Of a stretch of 64,000 nt of DNA, positions 45,990 to 58,110 are shown in pieces; within the stretch, counting starts at the first letter, position 1; each line of letters begins with the position of its first letter. This stretch comes from Ophioderma brevispina (taxonomy: Eukaryota > Echinodermata > Ophiuroidea > Amphilepidida > Ophiodermatidae). The translations under genes and the position numbers were made by a program. The stretch lies in NCBI GenBank assembly GCA_023653785.1, contig JAMKCH010078527.1, forward strand, positions 1-64,000, written 5' to 3'. The notes below the pieces were generated by a model that saw only the letters and a list, made by a program, of their open reading frames with translations, did not search any database and was not told the DNA's origin.

Positions 45990-47160
45990 ATTGCATAAAC
46001 TCATCAACGGTGGAGAAGCGGCCTCCAAGAAGACCTTCCAATGAAAAAGAAACCACAGCGTCAACACAATGCTGCTTTAGTCTCTCTCTTGGACCAGTAA
46101 TTTACTTCAATCCATAAGAAAATGTTGGATAGAATCAGAGACTTTACATTTATCACATAAGCCATTGTGGATGCTTGCCTATAGAATACATAATTCCTTC
46201 AAGGACCTGCAAACTCCAAGTCTAAGTCTATGAAAAATAACTTCATTTTTGCGACTTGTTGGCCAAAAATACATTTTAAAACCAACATCTGGCAGATAGC
46301 CTTCAAAGTGCATTAGTTTTGTATTCTTCCCAAATATCTTTGCCAATCATTCTTACGATTTTTTTTGAACACCATGCCTTCATTTCAAATTTGTTAAAAT
46401 TAGATTACAACAATTCCCTTCATAGAAGTTTTGTTGGCAACAACATCGGCCCATTCATTACCATGCAAGCCACATTGATCTGGTATCGCACATACTACTA
46501 ACTAGAAGAACCGTGATCAATAATAATAAAGAATATGCTGTATATCATCAATTCTGTCGGTCGCAGTTGTTGTTGAATTTGGCACACCACTCTCTCAACT
46601 GGCGTGAAACTTATTAATGGACCGTCTATGGGTTTCTGGAAGTTTTCTTAGATGTAATCAATTGTTTTGATCTGATCTCAAGATATTTTCTTGAGAACAT
46701 ACAGCAGCATGATATAAATTTTGATGATATTATGTAAAAGAAATCATTTCAGTGAGTAATTTTGCTGCAAATCGCGATTTTGTTGACTTCATCATTCACT
46801 CAAGGTAATCTTTCACTCCAGGGGAGTAACTTGGAAAAGCCGTAATTGACCAATCTGTGGCAGAATTCCAATTGTGACCAGCACAGCGGACCGACAGAAT
46901 AACTAATTTATTTTCAGAAGCAAAAGTGTCTATGACCAAAATAACACCCAATACAGTCGCTTAAAATACACGATCCTAGGTTTAACTTCCTCAATCCACT
47001 CAAGTTCCAATGAAAACTGCCCACTTTCAGCAGAAAAATGGAGATGCCTGGACCGGGAAGTCGAAAACCTTAGAATATTTAAAACTGGGTAACGTTTCAT
47101 ATAGAAGTTTGCAAACTGAGATTTACAATTGATTCCGTCCATGCGCTATGGTATGATGTT
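45990..47160 (-). mobile_element. LINE remnant, RNase H and C-terminal part
   Basis: On the minus strand, IPDQCGLHGNEWADVVANK (about 46480-46425) is the end of an RNase H domain of the kind found in I/Jockey-type LINEs. It is followed by RLRLGVCRSLKELCIL (near 46225), GLCDKC (near 46155) and SIQHFLMD...QRERLKQHCVD (46130-46060), the usual Cys/His-type C-terminus. At 47160-46930 an upstream linker is recognisable. Many frame breaks. It appears to continue at 47853-48300 beyond the inserted segment 47288-47852. Confidence 0.65.
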
Positions 47161-47287
47161 GTGCAGAGATGAAAGAAGCGAAATGAATGGCAATACCTAC
47201 CTCCTTGTGCATCCTTGGTACCTTCTATTATGAACGTCTTACCAAACTGGATAACAAAGCCACATCCCACCTGACCAGCACGAGGAT

Positions 47288-47852
47288 CAACAAGAGGTTT
47301 CTATATAGATAGAGAGGCAACACGTTTACGTAATCTTTAGAATTCACCGTCTCGCATGTTTTTTGCCGACACAAATAAAACCTAGAGTACCACAATAGAA
47401 GCAATGGCTGCCACCGCTATCGTTCCACTCGTGGGTGCCGTTGCATATTATAACACGGGTAATCGGTAGTGAATACAAATTAATGTAGGTGTGTAGAAGG
47501 TGGCCAGGTGTAAATAGTGTCCTGGATTCTTGTGCTCAGATACTCTTTTTTCTCATAATGCAACTTGCGCGCTTAGGTGAAAGATGTATTCATTGAGGCG
47601 TTTTATTTAAATCAGAGTTTATCAAATCCGACTGATGTGTCATTTCATTCGTTTTTGTGTGCCATGGGTAGGACAAAATTAACCACCCATAGCACCCAAA
47701 CTTCCCAAAACTGAATTTTGGCGGATTGTTTTGTATCGAATTGACATTATGTGTGTATACAAGCCCCCAAACTGATAATTTCTTCCGTGCAATATTCCAC
47801 AAAAATGTCAGCGCCCAGCACGGACGACTGGTTGTGAATGCGTTTCACCCCC
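47288..47852. repeat. Dispersed duplication, copy 2
   Basis: Counterpart of 20972-21514, same orientation, with scattered small indels. The region matching the start of the minus-strand exon at 20897-21110 lacks an intact frame here. It lies between two parts of the minus-strand LINE, as if inserted into it. Confidence 0.8.
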
Positions 47853-48300
47853 TTGAGGATAAGACTATCAACGGACCCGTCAGTAATATGAAGTGATGTA
47901 AAGAAAATGCGCGAATTTTCTTGGATTGCAATAGCTCTCTTGATAGCCACATTCATATTTTTACTTAGTTTCAAATGCATATCATTTTCCGTAGGGTGCC
48001 CAAGAAGTTCTGCATATTGCACCGACACAAATTTTCAATGCTTTATACTGAAGCTGTTAAGTGTTTAATTCCAACATATTTTGAAGCAGAATCAAATGCC
48101 TCTCAGTCACAACCATATTCACGCATAGGTCTAATCATAGCTCTATAAATAACCTATAACATTTTACCATCAGCACCAAATTGACAAATCTTACCTGACA
48201 TCTCAAAAGATTAATTCGCTGTTTAGCCACCTTTCAGTTTCACAAATTTGGTTCAACATTTTTTGGGCCCAAGTGATCTTTCTGCAACAAGCCAAGAATT
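47853..48300 (-). mobile_element. LINE remnant, end of reverse transcriptase
   Basis: Read on the minus strand this shows RINLLRCQV, then IRPMREYGCD-like sequence, then YKALKICVGAICRTS, matching the order of motifs after the RT palm in I/Jockey-type elements (RLNLLR, IRPVLDYG, Q-x-x-ALR-x-x-GA). Frame breaks show it is dead. It fits as the upstream part of the LINE at 45990-47160. Confidence 0.6.
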
Positions 48301-48913
48301 TGGCACTTTTGCCTGAAAAAGGACAACCTGACTACGAGCTTTTAAAAGCGCACTGGCACCTTTTCACAAATATGAAATTGTCCTTCAATTGCTCTCAAAT
48401 GATAGTCTAGGCTATTTGAAGAACAGAGATATATTTTTTACACATAAAAATAACATACCCCAAAAACAGATAGGGAATTGATCTGAGGATAAGACATCCA
48501 GGTACTTTGTAGCCAACTTTTAAGTTTCCATAACTTTAATCAACAAATGTTGTGTAATTACATGAATATTTGGACTCGTACTCCTGATACACAACCCAAG
48601 GTTATATACCGATCAAACAGTGTGCATAGCGTGGGAAAATCCGTGTTCGTTGTGTTAAACGCCATTTTCGTCGTCCTGATTGAAATTTCGCTGTCGCCGT
48701 CGACGCTAAATTATAAAATCGTTTTCTGTTTACCCATAGAAGCTGATTTGGTCTTAATCATTTCGGGTGAGGGCCTTTTGTATATAAAAGCCTTCCACCA
48801 TGCAAAAATATCGATTTTGAAAATCTTGAGGGCGCACTATTTTTCAAATGTGCCAGTGTCTCTTTACATCATTCGCTTAAGGGTCAAATCTAAAAAACGC
48901 TACAATTTTCAGT
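48301..48913. other. No assigned gene
   Basis: A plus-strand frame of 122 codons (48547-48915) has hydrophobic segments (VFVVLNAIFVVLI) but no recognised family, and its end overlaps the MITE start. Not called. Confidence 0.3.
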
Positions 48914-49146
48914 GAATGGTCTCATATTGTTTTATAATGGTTATTAAAAGTAAAATAAGGAAATAGTTGGACCATCTGCAATGTGGAAATTAACAAGTTA
49001 CGCATCTCATTTTAGTACTACCCCTATACCCCTTTAGGGGCTGGGGTTAATTGTGGGTGTAACTTGGTAACTATGCATTGTACATTGTCCAAGACTATAC
49101 CTTATTTTTACTGTGGAATACATTACAAATAATATGAGACCATTTC
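48914..49146. mobile_element. MITE, ATGGTCTCATATT ends
   Basis: The left end AATGGTCTCATATTGTTT is mirrored by AAATAATATGAGACCATT at the right, and AAAATAAGG (left) by CCTTATTTTT (right), so most of the 233 bp is palindromic. No target duplication recognised. Confidence 0.75.
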
Positions 49147-49534
49147 CCCCTGAAAATTGAAGCGTTTTTTTAGTATTTGATCCCCCGTGAAGCTAATTTA
49201 AACGGTGACCTACAATAACGGTTTTCACCTTATAACTCATTAAGGGTAAGTCAGAGATTAGCAACATCTGATACATTTTTTTTAATTCTTGTGATCATAC
49301 GAACCTATATTGTATGCAATTTCAACAACATTGGACCACTTTTCAGTTTTGACCCCTGTATAATCTTTGCAGCGAGCCCCCTAGCTCGCTTAAGTCTCCC
49401 TACAGAGGGGCCATCATAATTTTTCGTGTATGTCCAAATAGTATAAGGGGTAGCCCCTGGTAATAAAATGCCCTCTTTGCCCCCACCCCCCCCAGGTGGT
49501 ACCAATAGGCTACTTTAGATGGTCCTGGCTTCCC
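49147..49534. other. No feature seen
   Basis: AT-rich spacer with a CCCCCACCCCCCCCAGG run at 49479-49495. Confidence 0.4.
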
Positions 49535-49685
49535 CAACTATTACAATGACGAAGACTATTTGCGCCAATTACAAGACTAACAATCGCGCCAGGACGTGAA
49601 TATGAAATAGCCAAGAAAACGATATTTAAAACATAATATGATTTATGCAAAAAATTACATTCCAAAGATTTGTAGTAAACCTATC
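49535..49685 (+). repeat. Dispersed 150-bp duplication, copy 2
   Basis: Counterpart of 45543-45690. The frame reads NDEDYLRQLQD then a stop, so this copy is broken where the other is open. Confidence 0.6.
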
Positions 49686-51900
49686 GGAAATTTAGCACTC
49701 TATATAAATACCCATAAACATGTTAATTAGTATTCTATGTGTAAGGATCACGATACGGTCATTTTTTCTGTCAAAAAAAGTCACACCCATAAAACGACTC
49801 CTACTTCACGAATATATTCGATATACTATGACATCAGTCTTAGACAGGAAATTTGAGCAAAATTTGGGTTGCGACTAAGCCAGATCCAGTCATCCTCGGG
49901 GTTACGTTGTGGTTGCAGGAGCGCATATTCTCGTGTACGTTCGTGCTCGGACCTCAATTGAGTCCATAGGCTTGGTTAGGATCCCCAAAATAACATTAGC
50001 ATTAGACTAAATTTGAATAAGATAGCGTTCTCGAAGTCATGGATTTTTGAAATGGCGCGACAAATTGTAATTTTCAAATCATTTTTTCTTCAAATTTCTT
50101 CTACTAAACTAAAGTTCGCAGAACAAAATTGCTTTAAATGATATCTCCTTTCCGTATGGTAAAATTGAAATGAAATTCATCAAGCGGTTTTGGAGGAATA
50201 TCATACCACAGACATATTACTGCCGATTTAGGGTTTTTTTCCCATAGAGCTCCCCAGGAGCCTGGCAACCTCCCAAATCCAACGCTAGTATCGAACATCT
50301 GGGCGTCCCTTCCCCCCTCCCCGCACCCCCCTAATAATTCAGATTTTTTTCATTTTTCCATTTCGTCCAGATCAGGCCTGTGGCAATGTCTAAAATTGGG
50401 ATTTCCTAGCCGCCCTCCCCCTGCTTTTTGCTAAGTTACGAAACTATATCGCCCAACACTACATGATCATGAAAAATAGCAGAAGCCAGAAAGTACACGA
50501 TTCATCTTGCTTCCTCACAGTGGTGGCGACTTTTGTTTGGTCCTTTATCATTTTTCACTTGGATTTTATCATTTTCACATTTTTTTTTACTATAGGCCGC
50601 CCTGTTAATAATGCAAGCGGCCTGATGTAAAAAGACACAATGATAAGCGAAGGCCAGATGCAGTATAATGCATGACGAATCATGCTAGCAACGATACAGT
50701 GCATATTTCTTTGTGTTTTTTCTTATTCAGAACGCCAATTAAGGTAATGAAGAAAAACATGTTTACCTATCCAGAATTAAGGATATATGCCAGCCTGGTA
50801 GATGAATATCACGGTCAAAAGGTATGTTGTATCATTTGAAAACCAAAGTATAAAACAAGTTACCAGTATCAGAGCTAGGAGGGGTTTTGTAAACGGTAAG
50901 GTAAGTCTCTTAATTCGGAAGGGTTGCTCATGCTTTCCGTTGGCTTGATTCATTTTTTCGTAGTACGGGCGCTAGACCTCGAGGCACTTGACTGCCCGGG
51001 GGGTAACCTGTACACGAGCCCGGACGGTAACCACCGAGTTACAAGGGTTCGGCGGAGACCCCTAATCAGGCCCAAAAATAAGAATTAGGGCGCAAGGCAA
51101 TTTTGCCCAATTTTATAAGAGGGCACCAAGGCATCAGTACATGTTAAGAATAGGAGATTTTTTAGGGGCCCCAAGGCAAATGGTAGGGGCACATAAGGCT
51201 TAGGTAGGAACAAGAAGACACCCTGTCGTTGGTGGCGACATTTCAGACTCATTTCAATTGAGTGTTTTTTTGTCGGTGTGCTAGGTTCAATAATTCCGAT
51301 AGAATCTATTCAATTCCACTTAACACCCTCATAATGAGGTGAATTTGTTATTGTGCTCTGTCAAGACCATGCCAAGAAAGGCCACCATTGTGTTGGACAA
51401 AGCCTTGGCATGAACAAGTCATTGTGTTCCATGTTCACTCTTGCACGCCAAATTATTGATTATTGGCAAAACACCAAAGACCAGCTTCAGTGAGCACAAT
51501 CGTTTCAGTGCATTTGCCAGCTAGTGGTCACCAAGTTTTGAAGCTCATCCTGTTGCTTAAAAGAAAAAAAAAAAAAGTTGGGGTGGGAAATAAGTGTGTA
51601 TTATGACTATTTTTTTACGATAACTTGTTATTTCTAGTAGTTAACGTAAACAACTCTCTATTACACCAAATGATATATTCTTTCTCACCAAAACATCATT
51701 TGCATTTGTTGATACAAATTTTGATTTTTTCTGATCGTCTACCTAAGGCAAAGTGCCTTAGCAGGGGCTGAGGTTGGTTATTTTGGAGCCTGCATATATG
51801 AGACAGAAAATGAATTGGAAATGGATACACTATCTGAGCTAGACTGAGACCAGATCTGTTCAAATGGATACCCTATCCGAGATAATGACACTTGTCAATT
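49686..51900. other. No gene seen
   Basis: AT-rich spacer with C-rich patches near 50310 and 50410 and an A-run at 51564. No coding signal found. Confidence 0.4.
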
Positions 51901-51904
51901 CAAG

Positions 51905-52065
51905 TCAAGGCACTGATGGGGTCCGGGACATTAGCGGGTATATGCCGCGGGACATAGCCGGGCATGTACAAAAACGTATTGCCCCGCAAGCCGTGATGTT
52001 AGCCGGAACTTGGCCGGGAATGTACATTAGAAGGGTGTCAGGGGGCATAACACGTCGAGCCGTCA
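51905..52065. repeat. GC-rich repeat built on TAGCCGGGAATGTACA
   Basis: Short alternating motifs (GGGACATAGCCGGGCATGTACA, GTTAGCCGGAACTTGGCCGGGAATGTACA in pieces) recur within 150 bases. Related sequence is at 53935-54030 and 56015-56285. Higher GC than its surroundings; no coding meaning seen. Confidence 0.5.
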
Positions 52066-53934
52066 CTTACACATGCGCTAATGCAAGTGTGGCATCACGA
52101 AATACACTTTTTAAAACGTCTATATTGAGGTATGGCCCGTTTCACGTAATTGCCAACTTTTGAATTTTCACTTAAAACCTAAAAGGATTTTACAGGAAGG
52201 TGATACAGAGTCACTTTTTGTGTTTTTACTTAGATCTCTACTAGACCAACCTCCCCGACCTAAACCCAAAGATTTTTGGTGCTTGTATTGACAGGGAGGA
52301 CGGCCCACCCCAAAATGGTCAAAATTTGACTGATATGGTGTCAACCAAAAATACCAAGTTTGTTTTTTTGCCCCTTTTGTTTCAAGCTGCCATATTAGAC
52401 TGTATGCACACACCATGCCTATTTCCTACATCATGCACACCCAATTGCACAACCAATCACTAATTTCAACTCTTCTGCATAAACACAAATCACCATACCC
52501 GGGACCAATGCACACACTAACACAGCACATGCCTACCACACACGCCAACCCACACACCACCCACCCAACACCCACCCACCAACCAACCCACCACACACAC
52601 ACAAATTAAAGAACTGACATACCTTTACTTTTTGCATGGTGCCTAGCCAAGATCTCATCAGTCCTGTTTGAGACCTCTTCATGTCTGAGGCCCCTACTTC
52701 ATGCTTATTAAACTTACATGTAGCAATGTCCAAATATTTTAAATTCAACCTTACAAATTTTGTTAACATAATTCGATTCATTTGAAACGTTTCCATATCC
52801 AGTGATACAAAAACTACGTACGCCCCACTCCTTATTTTGCATTCTTCACAGCTTTTCAGAGCATGGACAATTCTGACCCTAAAGAAGCATTGTGAAATCC
52901 CCAAGGTGGTATTTTGCATTGCACAATGGAGGAGCACCCGATGTATTTATTGATATAATTTACAGCCTTTCATTAGGCCTGTTAGTTTTGGTATTATTAT
53001 TAATGATATAATGGTTTATATACACAAAATAGGAATTTCTGCATATAAAGCAAACCAATGCTGTGCACTTCCTCATAATTGAGTGGTTCGGTCAGTATGT
53101 TAATATCATTGGCGGTTATTATGTAATTTCCCATATTAAAAATGGAATTAACCCATATTAATGGAGTGAAAAAACATGTAGTACTTAGTTAGGTCAATTT
53201 AGACAGTTAGAAACTACATTTCTGTCAGTATTTCTATGCTTTGAAAGTACTTGTGAAGCAAAACCCCGCCAATATACACCACTTTATAATCCATAATGTT
53301 TTGCTTCATATTTCTCCTATATGGTAATAATATGCAAATAACCTAGCTTGAAGAACGTTCGGTATGTTTTTTGCAGGAAATCTTAAGAATCTAAATAATG
53401 AACTAATATACCAAATTTCAGTTTCAATGCTTTTGTAGAATTAATTAATGGGGCATTTCAAAACACGCCATATAAATTGGTTTTCTGTTGTAATAACTCC
53501 ACCATAGGGGTTGTACAGGTTGAATTTCCACATGGGACCATATGCCGCATTGCATTGTTGGTAATCCAAAAAATAGGCATACTTGGCAATCGACAGCCGG
53601 GGGCTTGGAACTCCCCAAACGATTGGTACACTCTTCATTTTTGGGGAAATTGGTATTTTATCAGAACAAAGTAGGAAACTACACATAAAACTATCATCAT
53701 ACCCAGACCTGAAGTGAATTTGAGTAATTAATTCTCAATTACGGCCTTTTTTACATTTTTTACCAAAAAGACGAAAAATACGATTTTTGAGCAACTTAAA
53801 TTGCAATAACTCCACCAACCGCTTACCATTCGAGATAATTTGGTGTCAATTGTTTCTGTTGACAAGATCTTTCATTTAAAACAAATAAAAAAAGCTGGGG
53901 AAAAAACAAAAAACTTCTACAAATAATCTGACAC
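52066..53934. other. No gene seen; CA-rich tract
   Basis: Contains a CA/CCA-rich low-complexity tract at 52430-52605 and otherwise AT-rich spacer. Frames across the tract are compositional artefacts. Confidence 0.5.
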
Positions 53935-54030
53935 CCTCACGAACGTCGTTAGCGTTAGCTTGTCCCTGCCCTGCCGGGAACAATCACTGATGATAGCGGG
54001 ACTAAGACGGGGAGTACACAAAAAATTTTA
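53935..54030. repeat. Degraded copy of the GC-rich repeat
   Basis: CTTGTCCCTGCCCTGCCGGGAACAATCA, in pieces, and AGCGGGACTAAGACGGGGAGTACA resemble the motifs at 51905-52065 and 56015-56285. Confidence 0.35.
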
Positions 54031-56014
54031 ACGCATGTGCAGCAAACCTATAAAACCAGGCTATCAGTGAGCAGAGTCGCCCGGATTTCTGTAGTATATC
54101 ACCATTTTAGCCTAGGGCTATATAGACTACCATTGCCAGTCCAATTTCCAGTCGTGAAAGGGCAAGCTTACAAAGTAGCACACCACGCACGGCGCTCGCC
54201 AGACGGTCCAGACAACTAATCCGAGGATCGATATTTTCAGCGTAAACTGCCGAAAAAACATCTCGAAAATTAACAGGAAAATGTTTAAAAAACTTAAATC
54301 ACCTGAATCAAAGAAATTACTAGAAGTTTGTCGGTCGGATTCATTTAATTCATAAATCACCGTAGGTAGTGAAAGCTATTGATATTTCTGCTAAATGCCA
54401 GGACTATTGTCATTTCATTGCATATGAAAATGCAAACGCGGGGGGGCATTTTATTATAATCGCTATGGAAAAACAAGAAATGCTCATGATTGAAATCCAT
54501 TGTTAGCTCAAAATACTTCGCGAAATGCCGCATGTTCTGATGTAAATCAAAATTCAATGTAATCGCGATTTCCGAACTTGTTTTGGCAGTGTTATTCCCA
54601 TTCAAATTTTCCATTTTATTGGGATCATTGCAAGTTTTTTGAACCGCCGCGCCGTTCAGCCAAGAGTACAGCCTGTCCAGGCTCCTGCGTAATGTCAGCT
54701 CAATTTAACGCAAGACGCGCCGAGCTGAGGTCCCCGGCCCTGGGGTCTAACATTTAGAGAACAGGGGGAAATTGAAGATTGCTCAATAAATCTAAAAAGT
54801 ATAACAAATCTACTTTAATTGCACATAAATTTCCTTTTTTTTATTTGGAAATATTCAGAAAGATTTAAGTAAAATTGTAACCATTTAATATTGATAGTGG
54901 GTCTGGTTGGCTTGTGCAATAAGATCTTGGAATAGTTAACTATTTTGTTCAAGCGAAACACAATGCTTTCAAATCAAATATTTACTAACGTGTCTTTTAA
55001 TTTGAAAAATTTACCCAAACTACTGTCTTTCTCATAATTTGGTACCAGTAGTATTACAACTTTTAATGAAAATAATAAAACAGACTCAGCCTGAAGGAAG
55101 TTTAATTATTTATTTTATTTGAGAAAACTCACTAGTACAAATAACAATTTCGGCAAAAAAATAGATAACGAAAATACTCAACCAAACCTTCGTGTAACCA
55201 TGGTGTAAATAACAAACCATTTTCAAATGCGTGTGAGCTGGCAATCCCTCTTGAAACAGGAGGTGTTGCGATACACAGAGGTAAAATAATTCACCTCTCA
55301 CACAATGGGCGTGAGTCTCACGCATGAGGGATATACATGTAGCTCGCAATTGCGTGCCCAAGTAACTATGGGAACTGCACAAAAAATCTTTGTTTCTCAC
55401 GAAACTGACATGGAAAATTCAACTCAAATTTAGGAATAAGCATGAAGACTTGTTGGTTATGCCTATAGTGATTTTTGTGTTCAGAATTTTGTCAGAAAGA
55501 TGCAAACCGTCCTCCCAAAAAATGGGGGAAGTAGTCAACACGATTTCAATGGAGCCAAAAATGGTGATTGCAGACTACAAAATATCTGTGTTTTATGCAC
55601 GTTTTTTGCTTTGTTATCTGCGGCATATATGCTATCCATCATGCATTCCAACAAAGACGTGCCTCCCCCTGGGCAGGGTACATTGATACCCACTGACAGA
55701 GTACGGCATGGGCATATATTCAAGTTTATTTTAGCAAGTCACTATCACAGAGTAGGCCGACAAAACGACAATCACCATGATGATCTTGTTATTTGGCTGA
55801 AGTTTCCGTTGGCAGATATGATGCAGGGTTTTAGATATTACTCTGCTATGTTTAGTGGTCGGATATTGCCGTGGATAATGTTGATTTTTTTAAACAAACC
55901 AACTAAACGAGGTTTGTTTCTCAAACATAACTTCCGATGTGGTGAAATTTCGGCTCGGTTCTGACACTCCAGCGATCCAAAATGTAGTATGATAGCTAGA
56001 CCTGTTGTCGCATA
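54031..56014. other. No assigned gene
   Basis: AT-rich spacer. The longest frame (55500-55964 plus, 154 codons) contains one hydrophobic segment (CVLCTFFALLSAAYML) and then GRILPWIMLIFL, but no family, start context or splice sites support it. Confidence 0.3.
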
Positions 56015-56285
56015 GCCGGGGACCGAGCCGGGATTGTACAGAGGTTAAAAGCATAGGTCTCCGCGCCCCCACTGCCCGAGAATATACGGGGATTGTCACA
56101 CGCACGGCACGGCTAAGTAGGGGCTGGACAGAGGGGGGATGTACAAAAAATGTAAGCCCGGCTAACCGGTATTTCGTGCTACTTTAGCGGGGACAAAGGC
56201 GGGGGTGTCACGACAGCAAAATGTACATTCCCGGCTAAAAATAAGTCCCCGCTAGTCCCGGGACCCCCAGGGCCGGGATTGAAAT
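56015..56285. repeat. Longest copy of the GC-rich repeat
   Basis: Alternating CCCGGCTA, GCGGGGAC and TGTACA motifs fill 270 bases (for example AGCCGGGATTGTACAGAGG, CAAAATGTACATTCCCGGCT, CCCCGCTAGTCCCGGGA). Both orientations of the motif occur, giving partial inverted symmetry. Confidence 0.5.
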
Positions 56286-56679
56286 TGACAAGTGCATAAG
56301 ATAACCATATTATTTTGAAATAGGTTACCTCAAATTGAAATTGTTTTCATTGAAAAGGTAACTTAAAAAATGAGGGGTCAATCAAATCTGTAGGCCAAAT
56401 ATTAGCAAGTTATGGGCAAATGTGCATATTTGTCATTTTTCTCAAATTGAGTGACCGGGCATTGTCAATTCGCTGCCATTGATTACTGTACAAAATGTAT
56501 GACAAGGCTCATTTTTTACAACATGGAGAAAGGATTTTCTTTATGTAGGCGCTTATTTTACAAAATTCTGCTATCACTGCATGATTGATTGTTCCTGTAT
56601 CAAAATTAGGATTATTTTTGTGTGTGGCCCTTCATCCAATACATTGTACTACAGCATTTGACATTAATTTTAACTTGGC

Positions 56680-57178
56680 CATTATCATATCATTGAATGT
56701 GTAGTCACAAAAGGTTATGTGTAATTGGTTTAGGCCTTTAACAATTCTACTGCAATCACCACCATTTTAGATAAAATAAAAGCCTCAAATCCTCACATTT
56801 ACCTGTTTATCTTGAGGACCACTGCTAACTAACTAATTCTAGAAGTACCGTAGTAAAAGTTTTGTCAAAATGCTGGCAACTAATATTAAATTCTGATGGA
56901 ATTTGATTGTCCAAATCCTGACCAGCACCAAACTCCCTCAAAAAGTAATTGTAAAGAAAGCAGAATACAATCACTGAAACATTACCTCCTGCATGTTCAG
57001 TCTTAAAACTGGATAGAAGAGATAATAATGATAATACTATGTGAATGGATTGATGATATATTCATCATTTTGGTTTGCAATGTTGCTTGAAACTGATTGG
57101 AAAGGAGGCGAGTAGAATTGTAATGGCTAACCAATTACACTAACCTTTTGTGACTACACATTCAGTGATATGAACACT
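56680..57178. mobile_element. Foldback element
   Basis: The left arm TGAATGTGTAGTCACAAAAGGTTATGTGTAATTGGTT (56693 on) is mirrored by AACCAATTACACTAACCTTTTGTGACTACACATTCA at the right (57130-57165). Further inner pairing involves CAATTCTACT against AGTAGAATTG. No protein encoded. Confidence 0.8.
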
Positions 57179-57227
57179 GGCCTCAACCTATGTTAAAATT
57201 AACCCTAACCAGGACCGGGTCCTTTTG

Positions 57228-57540
57228 CCGACCGACGGCCCAACTGCAGCAAAGCAATCTATTTTTATTTTTAACGGCCCAGATGCAACGAGACCCAAAG
57301 CTTGCTTTTCATGGCATCTCGGCCGTTGTTTTCCGCGGCACCGGAATTAGTAGCGTAAAGTCATACGCCCAGAGGCCGCAAAACGAAACACATCGCGCCT
57401 TTTTCCCGGAAGAACGGCCCAAATTCAACGAAACACATCGCGCCATTTTCCCGGAAGACGGCCCAACTGCACAAACACTCGCGCCATTTACCGGAAAGAC
57501 TTCCCACCAGGTGCAGCAACGAAGAACATCGCGTTAAATA
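57228..57540. repeat. Minisatellite, GACGGCCCAGATGCAACGAA unit, block 1
   Basis: Units of about 45-50 bases contain ACGGCCCAACTGCAGCAAAG / ACGGCCCAGATGCAACGA, then ACACATCGCGCC and TTTTCCCGGAAG. Units are diverged and some are shortened. Confidence 0.75.
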
Positions 57541-57829
57541 GCAATAAAAAACCAGGTAAATAAATAATAATAAATAATAATAAATAAATAACCACTGATC
57601 TGCAAATGAATTTTGGGTTAGCTTATTGTTCGCCAGTCGTGAGTGGCGCAATTACGCTACATCATAGTCGTGCGTGGCTCTATTATGCTACGTCATGCTT
57701 CCATTTACGTCAATGCATAACGTTTATGCATAATTAACCCAATAGCTTATCGAAAATGGTGGCGCTATCACCATCGAAATCGAAAAGGTCTATGGGATTG
57801 TTACTGATTGAAAAGCATTGAGCCTTCTG
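57541..57829. other. Spacer between minisatellite blocks
   Basis: Holds an AATAAATAATAATAAAT-type simple repeat at 57555-57590 and a short pair GTCGTGAGTGGCGC / GTCGTGCGTGGCTC (about 57636 and 57667). Confidence 0.5.
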
Positions 57830-58110
57830 CGGGCAGACGGCCCAAATGCAGCGAAAAGCATCGCATCATTTCCAGTCATAACGGCCCAGATGAAATCAAA
57901 CGCATCGCGTTCATTCTCGGGAAGACGGCCCAGATGCAGTCAAAAGCATGCGTCATTCTCCGGGAAGACGGCCAGATGCAACAAGGAACATCATGTCATT
58001 TTCCGGCAGACGGCACAAGATGCAACGAAACGCAATGAGAGGCATTTGCGTGCGACCAAAAAATAGTTGTTGACGGCCCAGATGCAACGAAACGCATTTC
58101 CGACCGGTAC
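57830..58110. repeat. Minisatellite, block 2
   Basis: At least five further units: GACGGCCCAAATGCAGCGAA (57837), ACGGCCCAGATGAAATCAAA, GACGGCCCAGATGCAGTCAA, GACGGCCAGATGCAACAAGG and ACGGCCCAGATGCAACGAAA (about 58074), separated by CGCATCGCGTCATTTTCCGG-like sequence. Confidence 0.75.

Noticed and set aside
52415..52937. Frames rich in Pro/His/Thr (plus) and Gly/Trp (minus)
   Set aside because: Low-complexity CA/CCA tract at 52430-52605.
55500..55964. 154-codon plus-strand frame as a membrane protein gene
   Set aside because: One hydrophobic segment only, no recognisable family, no splice or promoter support.
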